Assembly: GCF_024206475.1 (NCBI RefSeq)
Contig: NZ_JAMBPR010000028.1
Coordinates: 36,527 to 100,526, forward strand
Direction: 5' to 3'
DNA from: Paraburkholderia sp. CNPSo 3274
Lineage (GTDB): Bacteria > Pseudomonadota > Gammaproteobacteria > Burkholderiales > Burkholderiaceae
DNA: 64,000 nucleotides
In this document: positions 1 through 9,550 of the stretch, in pieces
Position numbering within the stretch: the stretch's first letter is position 1
Layout of the letters: each line of letters starts with the position of its first letter
Translations under genes and position numbers: made by a program
Notes under the pieces: generated by a model
What the model was told of the DNA's origin: nothing
Databases searched by the model: none
Seen by the model: the letters and a program-made list of their open reading frames with translations, nothing else

Positions 1-807
1 GACAATGCCGACCGCTGTTTGATATCGATCTTCGGCTGTCTTGGCCAGCAGCTTCATGACGATTGCCGAAATCGGCTGCGCGAGCGACGGCACGAGTTCG
101 GCCGGCGAAGGAGGCTGCCGCGCGATATGGCAATGCACGAGTTCCATCGGATCGGTTGCACTAAACGGCAACTGCCCCGTCAACAACCAGTAGAAGACCA
201 CGCCCAGCGCATACAGATCGCTGCGCGAATCGATCGATCGGTTCATACGCCCTGTCTGCTCGGGCGCCATAAAAGCCAGCGTTCCCGCGATGAATTCCGG
301 AGGCACCGGCAACTGGCGTTCGCGCTGAACCATTGAAGCGATGCCAAAGCCCGTGAAACGCACCGCTCCGTTTGCTTTGTTCAGCAAAATATGTCGTGGA
401 TTGATATCGCGGTGGACGATCCCCCTTGCATGCACTTTTCCCAATGCATTAGCAATCGTCACGGCAAGGCGCAGAAATTCGACTGGAGTCGCGGGAACTG
501 GAAGCGTTTCGAGCGGTTCGTCGCCAGCGTCTTCGAGCACCAGCATTGTCTGCCCCTGCTCGTCCAGCAGTTGCAGAGGGCGCGCCGCGGCGGGGCAGTC
601 GAGCTTGTCGGCAAGCGCGTATTCGTGCGCGAGGCGACTGACTACCTCACGGTCTGGCTGATTACGCGCCGGGCACACGATCAGCACGGGTTCGCGCGTG
701 TCATCATCCATTCGCCGTTTGCCGCGGCAGACGACATAGGCGTCATCATCCCACGCGGTTTGAAGCGATTCGACAGACTTAGCGCCGGGCCAAGGGGCCA
801 ATCGCAT
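1..807 (-). CDS. Hybrid Ser/Thr kinase-like / ATPase / sensor histidine kinase, N-terminal fragment
   Basis: The gene runs off the left edge, so only the first 269 codons, the kinase-like domain, are visible. The start is placed at 807 because GGGAGG lies just upstream of that ATG. Visible motifs are a catalytic loop VHRDINPRHILL, a degenerate TGFG where active kinases have DFG, and the family signature MAPEQTGRMNRSIDSRSD followed by LYALGV. This signature belongs to the very large trifunctional proteins of Burkholderia (kinase-like domain, AAA ATPase, GAF/PAS, histidine kinase). The missing C-terminal parts are inferred from the family. Such proteins could be the sensor for the FixJ-type regulators further along, but nothing in the window links them directly. 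Confidence 0.85.
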   Translation of the reverse strand, partial: MRLAPWPGAKSVESLQTAWDDDAYVVCRGKRRMDDDTREPVLIVCPARNQPDREVVSRLAHEYALADKLDCPAAARPLQLLDEQGQTMLVLEDAGDEPLETLPVPATPVEFLRLAVTIANALGKVHARGIVHRDINPRHILLNKANGAVRFTGFGIASMVQRERQLPVPPEFIAGTLAFMAPEQTGRMNRSIDSRSDLYALGVVFYWLLTGQLPFSATDPMELVHCHIARQPPSPAELVPSLAQPISAIVMKLLAKTAEDRYQTAVGIV

Positions 808-1213
808 CGGCTGATCCTCCCAGGAAGCCGGCGAGATGCATCGGCAATTCAAATAACCTCGCCTTGCCGCAGTAACTCGATGCCCTGCTTTAGTCTATGC
901 CAATAGCATATGTCGTGACTACTTCGGCAGCAAACGAGGCGCAATCGGCATCGGGGTTGTGCCTCTGGAGAAGTCCGCAAGGAAAAGACCAAACGGCCGG
1001 CGGCACCCAGCATTCACCGTGGAAATGGGGGCGCCAAGCATGAGGACATCGAGGAGAAAGGCGACTGAAGGCACGTGCTATCAGTAGGACAAGTCCAAGG
1101 CTACCGCGTGTTATACACGACAACCTGATGCCGTGCTTTTCAGGCGCTCCGGTTCGGGATTGCGGAAATGGCGCGAGCGCATGGACGAATGACGCCGCGT
1201 TGGCTATTGCCTG
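808..1213. other. Intergenic region, no gene seen
   Basis: About 400 bases upstream of the hybrid kinase and downstream of the cytochrome c gene. I see no convincing coding sequence: the one open frame on the minus strand (890-1123) has no family resemblance and no good ribosome site. No clear hairpin-plus-T terminator and no TATAC-N4-GTWTRR box were seen. It presumably holds the kinase promoter. Confidence 0.5.
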
Positions 1214-2497
1214 CTATTGCGCCGAACCTTTCGCTGTTTGCTGCCGGAGCTTTTCCACTTCGCGTGTGGAGACGGGCGGCGCCCCGTTATTCCAGCCGCT
1301 GCGTATAAACGTCAGAACATTGGCAATCTGCTCGTCGTCGAGGACGTCCGCGAATTTTGGCATCGGGTATGGCGCCGGTACACCGCCGATGATGATGTCG
1401 TCCGTTCCATTCAAGGTCACGTTGATCAGAGAAAGCGGTCGTTCTTCCAGTACGTTCGGGTTGCCGGCAAGCGGCGCCAGCAGCGGCGGGAACCCTCTTC
1501 CGTCCGGGCCGTGACAATGCATGCAGAAAGCCGTATAAACGCGCGCGCCGGCGTCGTTCGCCGGGTGCCCGAGCGACACCTTCGTCGCTCGGGCGTCGTA
1601 GGCATAGGCAGGACCGCCCGATCCGCCCGCAACGGGCAGCGATTTCAGGTAGTGCGAAATCGCCGCGAGGTCTGCATCGGACATGGCCTGACTGCTATGG
1701 TTGATCACGCTTGTCATCGAACCGAATGCGGCAGCGTGCAGATTCGCCCCCGTTTTCAGGAACTGCTCGATATCCGCTTCCGACCAGCGACCCAACCCCG
1801 CATTGTGGTCCCCGGTGAGACTCGACGCGAACCAGTTATCCACGGGCGCGCCCGTCAAATAGACGCTGCCGCTCTCGTCGAGCGCCTTTTCCTGAAACCC
1901 GACGCCGCGTGGCGTGTGGCACGACCCGCAGTGCCCGAGCCCTTGAACCAGATAGGCCCCGCGATTCCAGGCGACGTCTTTGCCCGCCTTGTCTTCATAC
2001 GCGCCCCTGTGCAGGAACACCATATTCCAGAACATGAGCGGCCATCTCATGTTCAGCGGCCATTTGATATCGGACTCGCGATTCGCCTGCTTCACGGGTA
2101 CAACGCCTTTCATGAAGTAGGTATAGAGCGCGTGCACATCACTATCGCTGACCTTCGCATAGGATGGGTAAGGCATGGCAGGATACAGATTGCGGCCGTC
2201 TCTGGCCACGCCTTCGCGCAGGGCGCGCGCGAAGTCCGCCTCGCTGTAGCGGCCAATGCCGGTGTCGGGATCGGGCGTGATGTTCGTCGAATAGATGGCG
2301 CCCATCGGCGTCATCATTTTCAGTCCGCCCACGAACGGCTTGCCATTTTGCGTCAAGTGGCAGGCAACGCAATCGCCCACCTTCGCGAGATATTCGCCAC
2401 GCCTTATCAGCGCTGCGTCATCCGCGCAAGCCAGGCTCGAAACCATCAACAAGGCAAGTTCGCAACTGAGGACGAATGCCTTCAACGCCGTTCTCAT
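1214..2497 (-). CDS. Triheme cytochrome c, electron acceptor subunit of the molybdenum dehydrogenase
   Basis: A 427-aa exported c-type cytochrome with three CxxCH haem sites: CVACH (43-47), CGSCH (190-194) and CMHCH (325-329), the layout of alcohol/aldehyde dehydrogenase cytochrome subunits. The start at 2497 is chosen over an upstream in-frame start because GGAGG precedes it and the next residues form a signal peptide (MRTALKAFVL followed by a hydrophobic stretch ending at ACA). It lies 13 bases after the molybdopterin subunit on the same strand, so it probably takes electrons from that enzyme in the periplasm and passes them to the respiratory chain. The exact substrate of the complex cannot be read from the sequence. 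Confidence 0.9.
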   Translation of the reverse strand: MRTALKAFVLSCELALLMVSSLACADDAALIRRGEYLAKVGDCVACHLTQNGKPFVGGLKMMTPMGAIYSTNITPDPDTGIGRYSEADFARALREGVARDGRNLYPAMPYPSYAKVSDSDVHALYTYFMKGVVPVKQANRESDIKWPLNMRWPLMFWNMVFLHRGAYEDKAGKDVAWNRGAYLVQGLGHCGSCHTPRGVGFQEKALDESGSVYLTGAPVDNWFASSLTGDHNAGLGRWSEADIEQFLKTGANLHAAAFGSMTSVINHSSQAMSDADLAAISHYLKSLPVAGGSGGPAYAYDARATKVSLGHPANDAGARVYTAFCMHCHGPDGRGFPPLLAPLAGNPNVLEERPLSLINVTLNGTDDIIIGGVPAPYPMPKFADVLDDEQIANVLTFIRSGWNNGAPPVSTREVEKLRQQTAKGSAQ

Positions 2498-2510
2498 CGT
2501 TGGCCTCCGT

Positions 2511-4747
2511 CTATACGGACTGCAACTGCTTGCCCACCGGCAGATCATGCAAACGCTTGCCGGTTGCCGCATAAATTGCATTAGCGATAGCGGGCATTGC
2601 CGCCGACGTTCCGGGCTCGCCGATTCCGCCAGGCGCTTCGCCGCTTTTGACGATATGCACGAGAATTTCTGGCGCCTCGTGAATGCGCAATATCCGGTAG
2701 TCCGTAAAGTTGCTTTGCAGCACGCGTCCGCGTTCGATCGTCACCTCGCTGAAAAGCGCGCCCGTGATCGCGAAGATCACGCCGCCCTGAATCTGCGCCT
2801 CCACCGTGTTCGGATTGACGAACATCCCGCAATCCACGGCGCACAGGACACGATTCACGCGCATTCACCCTGCTCGACTGTGACTTCAGCGACCATCGAA
2901 AGATAGCTGCCAAAGGCGTGCATGACGGCAACGCCTCGCCCCTGTCCCTTCGGTAATGCGCTTCCCCAACCCGAAAGCTGTGCGGCGATGTTGAGAACGT
3001 TCAGCGCGCGCGGCGACTTGCCGAGCAGATCGCGGCGATACTGCACGGGATCGGTTTTGGCCTGTACCGCAAGCTCATCGATAAAGCTTTCGACGACAAA
3101 CGTACCGCGCGTTGGGCCGACACCTCGCCAGAATGCAGTCGGGACAGCATCCGGCTCGTGGCGCACATAGTCGACAAGCTGATTCGGCAAGTCGTAGGGA
3201 AGCGCAGCCGCCACTTCCACCGCATCGGGATCGACGCCGTTTTTAATCGTCGAAGGCGCGAATCGCGAAAGGATCGACGATCCGGCAATGCGATGCTGCC
3301 ACGCAACCGGTTTGCCGTGCTCGTCGAGACCCGCCGAAATGCGGTCGTAATAGTAAGGGCGGTACATGTCGTGCTGGATGTCCTCCTCGCGCGTCCACGT
3401 CACCTTGACGGGCGCGTCCACTTGCTTCGCGACTTTCACCGCCTGTGTGACGCCATCTACCTCGAGTCGCCGCCCGAATCCGCCGCCGAGCAGGAAGTTG
3501 TGCACCACGACGTTATCCGCCGGCAGTCCGGTGATTTTCGCGCCCGCGTCGCGCGCGCGTGTCGGGACCTGCGTACCGACCCAGATATCGCAGCTATCCT
3601 GCTGCACATGCACCGTGCAATTCATTGGCTCCATCGTTGCGTGCGCAAGGAACGGTTGTCGATAGACCGCATCCACACGCGTTTTCGCGCCTGCGAATGC
3701 GCGGGTCACATCCCCTTCCTTACGCGCAACCGCACCTTCGCCCTGTGAAGCCCGCTCCAGATCGTCGACGATCGTCTTGATCGATACGGACGCGCCCGAC
3801 CCTTCGTCCCAACTGATCTTCAACGCCGCCGCGCCGCGTTTCGCTGCCCAGGTATGGTCGCCGACCACGGCAACGCCATTGTCGATCTTTACGATCTGAC
3901 GCACGCCGGGGATCTTCCTGGCGGCGCTATCGTCCACCGCTGCGAGTTTTCCGCCGAACACCGGGCAGTTGACGATCACCGCGTACACCATGCCGGGCAG
4001 CCGCACATCCAGCCCGAACATCGCACTGCCGTCCACCTTTTCGGGCGAGTCGAGCCGTCGCGCCGTCGTGCCAATGAGCTTGAAGTCTTTCGGGTCCTTC
4101 AGCGTGACGTCGCCCGGAACCGGCAGCTTAGCGGCGGCCTCCGTAAGTTGGCCATATGCGAGCGTGCGATTCGTGGCGGCGTGAATGACCCGGCCGTTCT
4201 GCGCGTGGCACGTCGCGGGGTCGACCTGCCACTGCTGCGCGGCGGCATTGACAAGCAACGCCCGTGCCGTGGCCCCCGCGCGTCGCATCGGCTCCCAGGC
4301 GTAGCGAATCGACGTCGAACCGCCCGTCAACTGGCCGCCTAGCAATGGATCGAAGAACAGCTTCTCATTCGGTGGCGCGTGGTCGATCGTAACGCTGTCG
4401 AGTGGGACTTCCAGTTCTTCGGCGATCAGCATCGGGATCGAGGTGTACACGCCCTGTCCCATTTCGACCTTCGGGATAATGAGCGTCACCTTGCCCGACG
4501 TGTCGATCTGCACGAACGCGTTCGGCGCCAGCACACCGCTCTGCGCAGCCTCGACGCCGTCGCCGCCAATCACCGTCTTGCGTACGTCGCCCTCGCTGCG
4601 CGCGGGCAAACTGAACCCGAGAATCAGCCCGCCACTGCCCAGCACCGCCACGCTCGCACTGAACTTCAGAAAAGCCCTGCGTGTGAGGCCGGATAGCGCT
4701 TCGTCTCGCGGTTCACCATTTTGCGCATCAAGGAGTCCCTGCGACAC
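2511..4747 (-). pseudogene. Molybdopterin-binding subunit of isoquinoline 1-oxidoreductase-type dehydrogenase, frameshifted
   Basis: The reading frame is split. The long part (4747 to 2855, 630 aa) ends in EVTVEQGECA-stop, and the remainder of the family's C-terminus (MRVNRVLCAVDCG onward, 2864 to 2511, 117 aa) continues in another frame. Joined they give about 745 aa, the normal length for the family, so one base appears missing near 2860 (GAATG may have been GAAATG). Start: GTG at 4747 with AAGGAGG six bases upstream, one base after the preceding gene's stop. A Tat-type signal LTRRAFLKFSASV near residues 21-33 points to export after cofactor insertion. The family hydroxylates aldehydes or N-heterocycles at a Mo-cytosine-dinucleotide centre. 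It may be a real mutation, a sequencing error, or a coupled two-piece gene because the start of the second frame overlaps the first stop. Confidence 0.8.
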
Positions 4748-4748
4748 G

Positions 4749-5204
4749 TCACGCCTCCTTGACCGCCTGTTTGATGGCCGCGCGAATGCGGTTATACGTG
4801 CCACAACGGCAGATATTGCCCGCCATCGCAGCATCGATATCGGCGTCGCTCGGGTTGGCGTTCTGCGCGATCAGCGACGCCGCCTGCATGACCTGCCCAG
4901 ACTGGCAATATCCGCACTGAACCACGTCGAGCTGGCGCCACGCGGCCTGAATCCGTCTTCCCGCTGGCGTATCGCCCACCGCCTCGATGGTCGTGATCTT
5001 GCGCTCGCCCACGGCCCCGACCGGATAGACGCACGAGCGGACCGCGATGCCGTCAACATGGACGGTGCATGCGCCACACTGCGCAATTCCGCAGCCAAAC
5101 TTGGTGCCCGTGAGCCCGACGAGGTCACGCAACACCCACAGCACAGGCATGTCGGGCGGCGCGTCCACAGTATGCTGCTGACCGTTGACTTCAAGCGTTA
5201 CCAT
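4749..5204 (-). CDS. [2Fe-2S] subunit of isoquinoline 1-oxidoreductase-type molybdenum dehydrogenase
   Basis: A 151-aa small subunit with both iron-sulfur clusters of the xanthine-oxidase family: plant-type ferredoxin cysteines C38, C43, C46 and C58 (FGCGIAQCGACTVH) and the helical-bundle cluster C97, C100, C132 and C134 (QCGYCQSGQ and ICRCGTY). It transfers electrons from the molybdenum subunit, encoded one base downstream, to the cytochrome c. AGGAG precedes the ATG. Length and motifs are complete and no signal peptide is needed because it would be carried across the membrane with the Tat-bearing partner. The order small subunit, large subunit, cytochrome is typical of the family. Confidence 0.92.
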   Translation of the reverse strand: MVTLEVNGQQHTVDAPPDMPVLWVLRDLVGLTGTKFGCGIAQCGACTVHVDGIAVRSCVYPVGAVGERKITTIEAVGDTPAGRRIQAAWRQLDVVQCGYCQSGQVMQAASLIAQNANPSDADIDAAMAGNICRCGTYNRIRAAIKQAVKEA

Positions 5205-5249
5205 CGAGACTCCTGATCAACGCGTTTCGGCGAGTTATATGCGCGGCAC

Positions 5250-6683
5250 TTAGCCCTGCTTCATGACCATCAAACGCAGTTCCGTCATATCCTCGATCGC
5301 GTACCGCACACCCTCGCGCCCGATGCCCGAATCTTTCACGCCGCCATACGGCATGTTGTCGACGCGGAAGGACGAAATGTCGTTGATGACCACGCCCCCC
5401 ACGTCCAGTTCATCCCACGCGCGGTGCGCGTGCGAGAGCGAATCGGTAAAGACGCCTGCCTGCAGGCCGAAATCACTGTCGTTGACCGTGACGAGTGCTT
5501 TTTCAAAATCGTCGAATTTCTCGAGAATGGCGACTGGCCCGAACGCTTCCTTCCGATAAAGATCGGTATCGCATCCGACGTTCTCGACGAGTGTCGCCTC
5601 GAACATCGCGCCTTCCACCTTCCCACCCGCGATGATGGATGCGCCCGCCGCCACGGCGCTTTCCATCCAGCCCGCGAGCCGACGCGACTCGGACACCGAT
5701 ATCATCGGGCCGACGAAAGTTGCCTCATCCTTGGGGTCTCCCGCCTTGAGCGATTTCGTTTTTGCAATCATCTTCGCGCGCAATGCGTCGTAAAGCGAAG
5801 CGTGCACGAGAATCCGCTGCACATGAATGCAGCTTTGACCTGACTGATAAAACGCGCCAAATGCGAGTCGCTCGACGACATAGTCGAGTTTCTCCCGCTG
5901 ATCGCCATCGACGATCACTGCCGCATTGCCGCCCAATTCCAGCACCACCTTCTTCTTGCCCGCTTTCGCCTTCAAATCCCAACCCACTCCAGGCGAACCC
6001 GTGAACGAAAGCAGCTTGAAACGCTCGTCCGTCGTGAAGAGATCCGCGCCGTCGCGATGGGCGGGAAGAATCGAAAACGCGCCCTTGGGCAAATCGGTTT
6101 CCGCCATGACCTCGCCGATAATGAGCGCGCCGACAGGCGTGCGGCTCGCGGGCTTCAACACGAACGGCACGCCACAGGCTAGCGCCGGTGCCACCTTGTG
6201 GGCGGCGAGGTTTAGCGGAAAGTTGAACGGCGAGACAAACGAGCACGGACCGATGGGAACCCGCTTCACATAGCCCTGGTATCCCTTCGCACGCTGCGAA
6301 ATCTCGAGATTGATGATTTCGCCGCCGATGCGCACCGACTCCTCTGCCGCGACCTTGAACGTGTCGATCAGCCGGCTTACCTCGCCACGCGAATCCTTGA
6401 TCGGTTTTCCTGCCTCGATACAGAGCGCCACCGCCATTTCTTCTGCACGCTCGCGAAAACGCGCAACGCAGTGCTCGAGCACGGCTTGACGTTTATAGGG
6501 TGGAAACGTGCGCATCTCGGGCATTGCCGCTTCGGCGAAGCCAATAGCCTTGTGGATCGTTTTTGCGTCGGCCAGCGCGACGCGCGTGGCGACTTCGCCG
6601 CTGAACTTGTCCGTCACCTCCAGTTCGGTATTGGCGGCGACTGCCTCGTTCGCGAGGTAGTACGGGTAGCTCTCCTGCAACAT
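5250..6683 (-). CDS. NAD(P)-dependent aldehyde dehydrogenase
   Basis: A 477-aa aldehyde dehydrogenase superfamily enzyme. The general base is Glu249 (LELGGN) and the catalytic thiol Cys285 (GQSCIHVQR); the cofactor-binding segments SPFNFPLN and FTGSPGVG are also present. The start at 6683 is chosen over the in-frame ATG at 6713 because AAGGAGAG precedes it. It sits upstream of the molybdenum dehydrogenase genes on the same strand, with 45 bases between, so the four genes are probably one operon that oxidises an aldehyde by two routes. Resembles the phosphonoacetaldehyde/glyceraldehyde-3-phosphate type ALDH; the substrate is unknown. Confidence 0.9.
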   Translation of the reverse strand: MLQESYPYYLANEAVAANTELEVTDKFSGEVATRVALADAKTIHKAIGFAEAAMPEMRTFPPYKRQAVLEHCVARFRERAEEMAVALCIEAGKPIKDSRGEVSRLIDTFKVAAEESVRIGGEIINLEISQRAKGYQGYVKRVPIGPCSFVSPFNFPLNLAAHKVAPALACGVPFVLKPASRTPVGALIIGEVMAETDLPKGAFSILPAHRDGADLFTTDERFKLLSFTGSPGVGWDLKAKAGKKKVVLELGGNAAVIVDGDQREKLDYVVERLAFGAFYQSGQSCIHVQRILVHASLYDALRAKMIAKTKSLKAGDPKDEATFVGPMISVSESRRLAGWMESAVAAGASIIAGGKVEGAMFEATLVENVGCDTDLYRKEAFGPVAILEKFDDFEKALVTVNDSDFGLQAGVFTDSLSHAHRAWDELDVGGVVINDISSFRVDNMPYGGVKDSGIGREGVRYAIEDMTELRLMVMKQG

Positions 6684-6781
6684 GACGCGCTCTCCTTCTT
6701 TCAAGGCCCGCATGCGGCCGCGACCGGCAACGCAATTGATTCAAGACGGCCGAATCCAGAATAACCACCGACCGCATGAGC

Positions 6782-6796
6782 GTCTTCTTCGAAGAC
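6782..6796. repeat. Perfect short inverted repeat GTCTTC-N3-GAAGAC
   Basis: Six-base arms separated by TTC, lying between the HlyD-type gene (stop at 6856) and the aldehyde dehydrogenase start. It could be a weak terminator for the efflux operon or an operator for the aldehyde dehydrogenase operon. There is no T-run, so the terminator reading is weak. Confidence 0.3.
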
Positions 6797-6855
6797 ACGC
6801 AATTTGTCCACTCTCCACGAGGACGGGACGCGATGCATGCGCCGCCATGCTCGCG

Positions 6856-7818
6856 TCATCCTGCCTGCTTGGCCGCGCTGAGCGTAACGGTGCATGTCAT
6901 GCCCATCGCGAGATGGACGTTGCGCGGAACGTTATCCAGATGAATCCGCACGGGCACTCTTTGGGCGAGGCGAATCCAGGTGAACACCGGGTCGACGTTC
7001 GCAAGCAGTTCACTCTGCCCCGTGGGATTGTCGCGATCCACTATGCCGCTCGCGATGCTATCGACATGCCCCTCGATATCCACCTTCGCGCCCAGCAACC
7101 GGACAATGGCGCGGTCGCCGATCCGAACGCCCTGTATCTTCGTTTCCTCGAAATAGCCGTACACCCAGAACGAATGTGAATCGATCATGGCCATACGCGC
7201 GACGCCCGCCGTGGCGAAGTCCCCTGGGAACAGATTCAGGTTCGTGATGTAGCCATCCGTCGGCGCACGCACGCTGCTTCGTTCGAGGTCGAGCCGTGCG
7301 GTCTCGAGGCGTACGAGCGCGGCTTTGAGGCTCGCCTCGGCGGCCGCGTGAGCGGCGCGCGCCGCATCGAGCGTGGATTGGGACTGCTGCGACTGCCAGG
7401 CGTAGTCCGAACGCATTTCCTCCGACACGACATCGGCAGAAAGCTTCTCGCGCCTTGCCGCCTGATCCTTGCGCATCTTCAGTTCGTACTGGCTCGCATT
7501 CGAAAGTGACTCGGACTGAAGCAACTGCGCCTGCGCGCGCGCAACATCCGCATCGGCCTGTTGCAACGCATAGACGAAGCGGTTCGGATCGAGCACGTAA
7601 AGCACGTCGCCCTTGTGAACCCATTCGTTGTCCTTGACCCGAACTTCCTTCACGATTCCCGAGACGTCGGTCGAAAGATTGATGACGTTTGCCCGCACGC
7701 GGCCATCTCGCGTCCACGGCGAATACATATAGCGATCCCAGATCGCATGCATGAGCACGAGCGCAATCACGACCACGATCAACGTGGTCGCAAAGCGTAT
7801 GAAGTACGGCTTGTTCAT
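6856..7818 (-). CDS. aaeA: HlyD/EmrA-type membrane fusion protein, AaeA-like
   Basis: A 320-aa periplasmic adaptor. One N-terminal membrane helix (about residues 8-25) is followed by the biotinyl-lipoyl-like region (NLSTDVSGIVKEVRVKDNEWV), a helical hairpin rich in Ala and Gln, and the beta-barrel segment FWVYGYFEETKIQGVRIGD. It bridges the FUSC inner-membrane permease and the NodT outer-membrane channel encoded upstream in the same operon. In E. coli the AaeXAB set exports p-hydroxybenzoate and related aromatic acids; that substrate is family knowledge, not shown here. It is the last gene of the operon, 42 bases after the DUF1656 gene. Confidence 0.88.
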   Translation of the reverse strand: MNKPYFIRFATTLIVVVIALVLMHAIWDRYMYSPWTRDGRVRANVINLSTDVSGIVKEVRVKDNEWVHKGDVLYVLDPNRFVYALQQADADVARAQAQLLQSESLSNASQYELKMRKDQAARREKLSADVVSEEMRSDYAWQSQQSQSTLDAARAAHAAAEASLKAALVRLETARLDLERSSVRAPTDGYITNLNLFPGDFATAGVARMAMIDSHSFWVYGYFEETKIQGVRIGDRAIVRLLGAKVDIEGHVDSIASGIVDRDNPTGQSELLANVDPVFTWIRLAQRVPVRIHLDNVPRNVHLAMGMTCTVTLSAAKQAG

Positions 7819-7860
7819 CTATCGCCTCGTTTTCATGCGGCGGCCTCTGGGGCATCGTAT

Positions 7861-8064
7861 TTACGTTCTCTGGACGATCAGCGCCGCACCGCAAAACAGC
7901 GCGACGAAGACCGCAACCCGGAACAGGCCCGGATGCCACGCGAACTGATAGGTACCGACCTTCGCCAGAAACATATCCAGCGCCACGAATACGACGACGC
8001 TCCCTAAAAACACGAGCAGCAGCGTGGGCGCAAAGAAGCCATACAGGTCAATTTCCACGGGCAT
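7861..8064 (-). CDS. aaeX: DUF1656 small membrane protein, AaeX-like
   Basis: A 67-aa protein with two hydrophobic segments (about residues 11-31 and 46-63), the usual DUF1656 form. GGGGAAAG precedes the ATG. Its start overlaps the end of the NodT gene by 17 bases, which suggests translational coupling. DUF1656 proteins accompany FUSC permease plus HlyD adaptor pairs; their individual role is not established. Confidence 0.88.
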   Translation of the reverse strand: MPVEIDLYGFFAPTLLLVFLGSVVVFVALDMFLAKVGTYQFAWHPGLFRVAVFVALFCGAALIVQRT

Positions 8065-9550
8065 CGCTTTCCCCTTCTTTGGCGCCGACCGGAATCGCGT
8101 TGATCTGCGCGCCCCCGCCCAGGTCTTTCATCAGCAACACCCATGCGTCGACCCGTTGCGCATGGATCAGAGTGAGATCGCGCTCTTGCTCGAGCATGAT
8201 CTTTTGTGCTACCAGCACGTCGAGATATTCGGTGATCCCGCCTCGATAGCCGCTGACCGCGAGATCGTATGCGCGCCGCGACGATTGCCAGGCCGATTCG
8301 GCCGATTGTTGCTGAACGTCGAGCGACTGTAGCGACGTCACATCCTCAGCGACGCTCTGTACGGCGGACAGCACCGTGTCGTTGTATTTGAGAACTGCAT
8401 CGTCGTATTCGGCGTTTGCCACGCCGAAGTTGGCGCGCCGGCGGCCCGCGTCGAAGATCGGCAATGATCCGGCAATGCCAACGCTGTGCCCGACTGCATC
8501 GCTATTGATGAAGTTGAAAAATCCACCGAATGGCGCCAATGACGCGAGTGAGGCGCTGGCGACCAGATCGATGTTGGGGTAAAAGTCCGCGTGCGCGGCA
8601 TCGATCTTTTTCGCCGCTTCCGCGGCCCGCCATCGTTGCGCGACGACGTCGGCGCGATGCCCGACAAGCTCCGCGGGCAAGGCCGAAGGCAGCGCCGTGG
8701 CGACGCTGTCCGGCAGCAACGGCGCCTTTAATTGATCGCCGAAACCCGGCCCCTCGCCGACCAGATACGCAATCTGTAATCGGATGAGCGCGATTTCGTT
8801 CAGCGTGCGTGCAATGTCGGTTCGGCCTGCTTCATATTGTGCTTTCGCCTGACTCGCGTCGATCTCGCCACTAATGCCGGCAGCGCGGCGCTTGACCGCA
8901 ATATCCATGTTACGCAACTGCTCCTCGTTGATCGACCGATAGACCGCCAGCAGCGCTGCCTGAAGCGCGAAACGCGTATAGGTGCGCGCAACGGCCGCTT
9001 CGAGTTCGACTTTGGCGAACTGTGCGTCCGCCACCGAAGCCTGCACGTGATTGAGTGCGCCTTGCTCGATTGCGCGATTCTTGCCCCAGAAGTCGAGGTC
9101 CCACGAAAGCGCAACAGCCGCGGCGTTGTTCCAGACCGTAGTGCCGCCTGGCGGCGAAGGGGTCGCATATCGAGGGAAGCGCGTGCGGGCAAAATGGGCC
9201 GCACCCTCGATGTCGGGCAGTTCGTCCGCATGCGCCGCGCGCGCCTGCCAGATCGCGGCGGTGACGCGTGATCTCACGATCGCGAGCGTTGGACTGCCCT
9301 TCTCGGCCTGCTGCATCAGCATGTCGAGCTGCGGGTCGCGCCAGCCGAGCCACCAGTCGCTCGTGGGCCAGTTCGCGTCACTGACCGCGGTGCGCACGGC
9401 GCTGCCCGCGTCCAGGCCGGTGGGATCGATATACGAAGCCTCGGGCTTGATTCCCGCGCCATCGATGCAGCCCGCGAGCACCGCGAGCGCTATCGACGAC
9501 ACGACACGCAGCGCAAACGCGCCAGCGCCGGAAACCGCGAAGGCTCTCAT
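8048..9550 (-). CDS. NodT-family outer-membrane efflux lipoprotein
   Basis: A 500-aa outer-membrane channel subunit. The start at 9550 overlaps the stop of the FUSC gene as ATGA and is preferred over an in-frame start 99 bases upstream, because it places a signal peptide ending in the lipobox LAGC directly at the N-terminus. The body shows the repeated TolC-type helical pattern (SPTLAIVRSRVTAAIWQARA; SWDLDFWGKNRA; LPIFDAGRRRANFGVANAEY). It completes a tripartite pump with the FUSC permease and the HlyD adaptor. Confidence 0.92.
   Translation of the reverse strand: MRAFAVSGAGAFALRVVSSIALAVLAGCIDGAGIKPEASYIDPTGLDAGSAVRTAVSDANWPTSDWWLGWRDPQLDMLMQQAEKGSPTLAIVRSRVTAAIWQARAAHADELPDIEGAAHFARTRFPRYATPSPPGGTTVWNNAAAVALSWDLDFWGKNRAIEQGALNHVQASVADAQFAKVELEAAVARTYTRFALQAALLAVYRSINEEQLRNMDIAVKRRAAGISGEIDASQAKAQYEAGRTDIARTLNEIALIRLQIAYLVGEGPGFGDQLKAPLLPDSVATALPSALPAELVGHRADVVAQRWRAAEAAKKIDAAHADFYPNIDLVASASLASLAPFGGFFNFINSDAVGHSVGIAGSLPIFDAGRRRANFGVANAEYDDAVLKYNDTVLSAVQSVAEDVTSLQSLDVQQQSAESAWQSSRRAYDLAVSGYRGGITEYLDVLVAQKIMLEQERDLTLIHAQRVDAWVLLMKDLGGGAQINAIPVGAKEGESDARGN

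Noticed and set aside
890..1123. 77-aa open frame between the kinase and cytochrome genes
   Set aside because: No ribosome site, no family resemblance and unusual composition.
1217..2584. 455-aa open frame on the plus strand opposite the cytochrome c gene
   Set aside because: It mirrors the real gene, is rich in Arg and His, and has no family pattern; the minus strand has three CxxCH sites and a good start.
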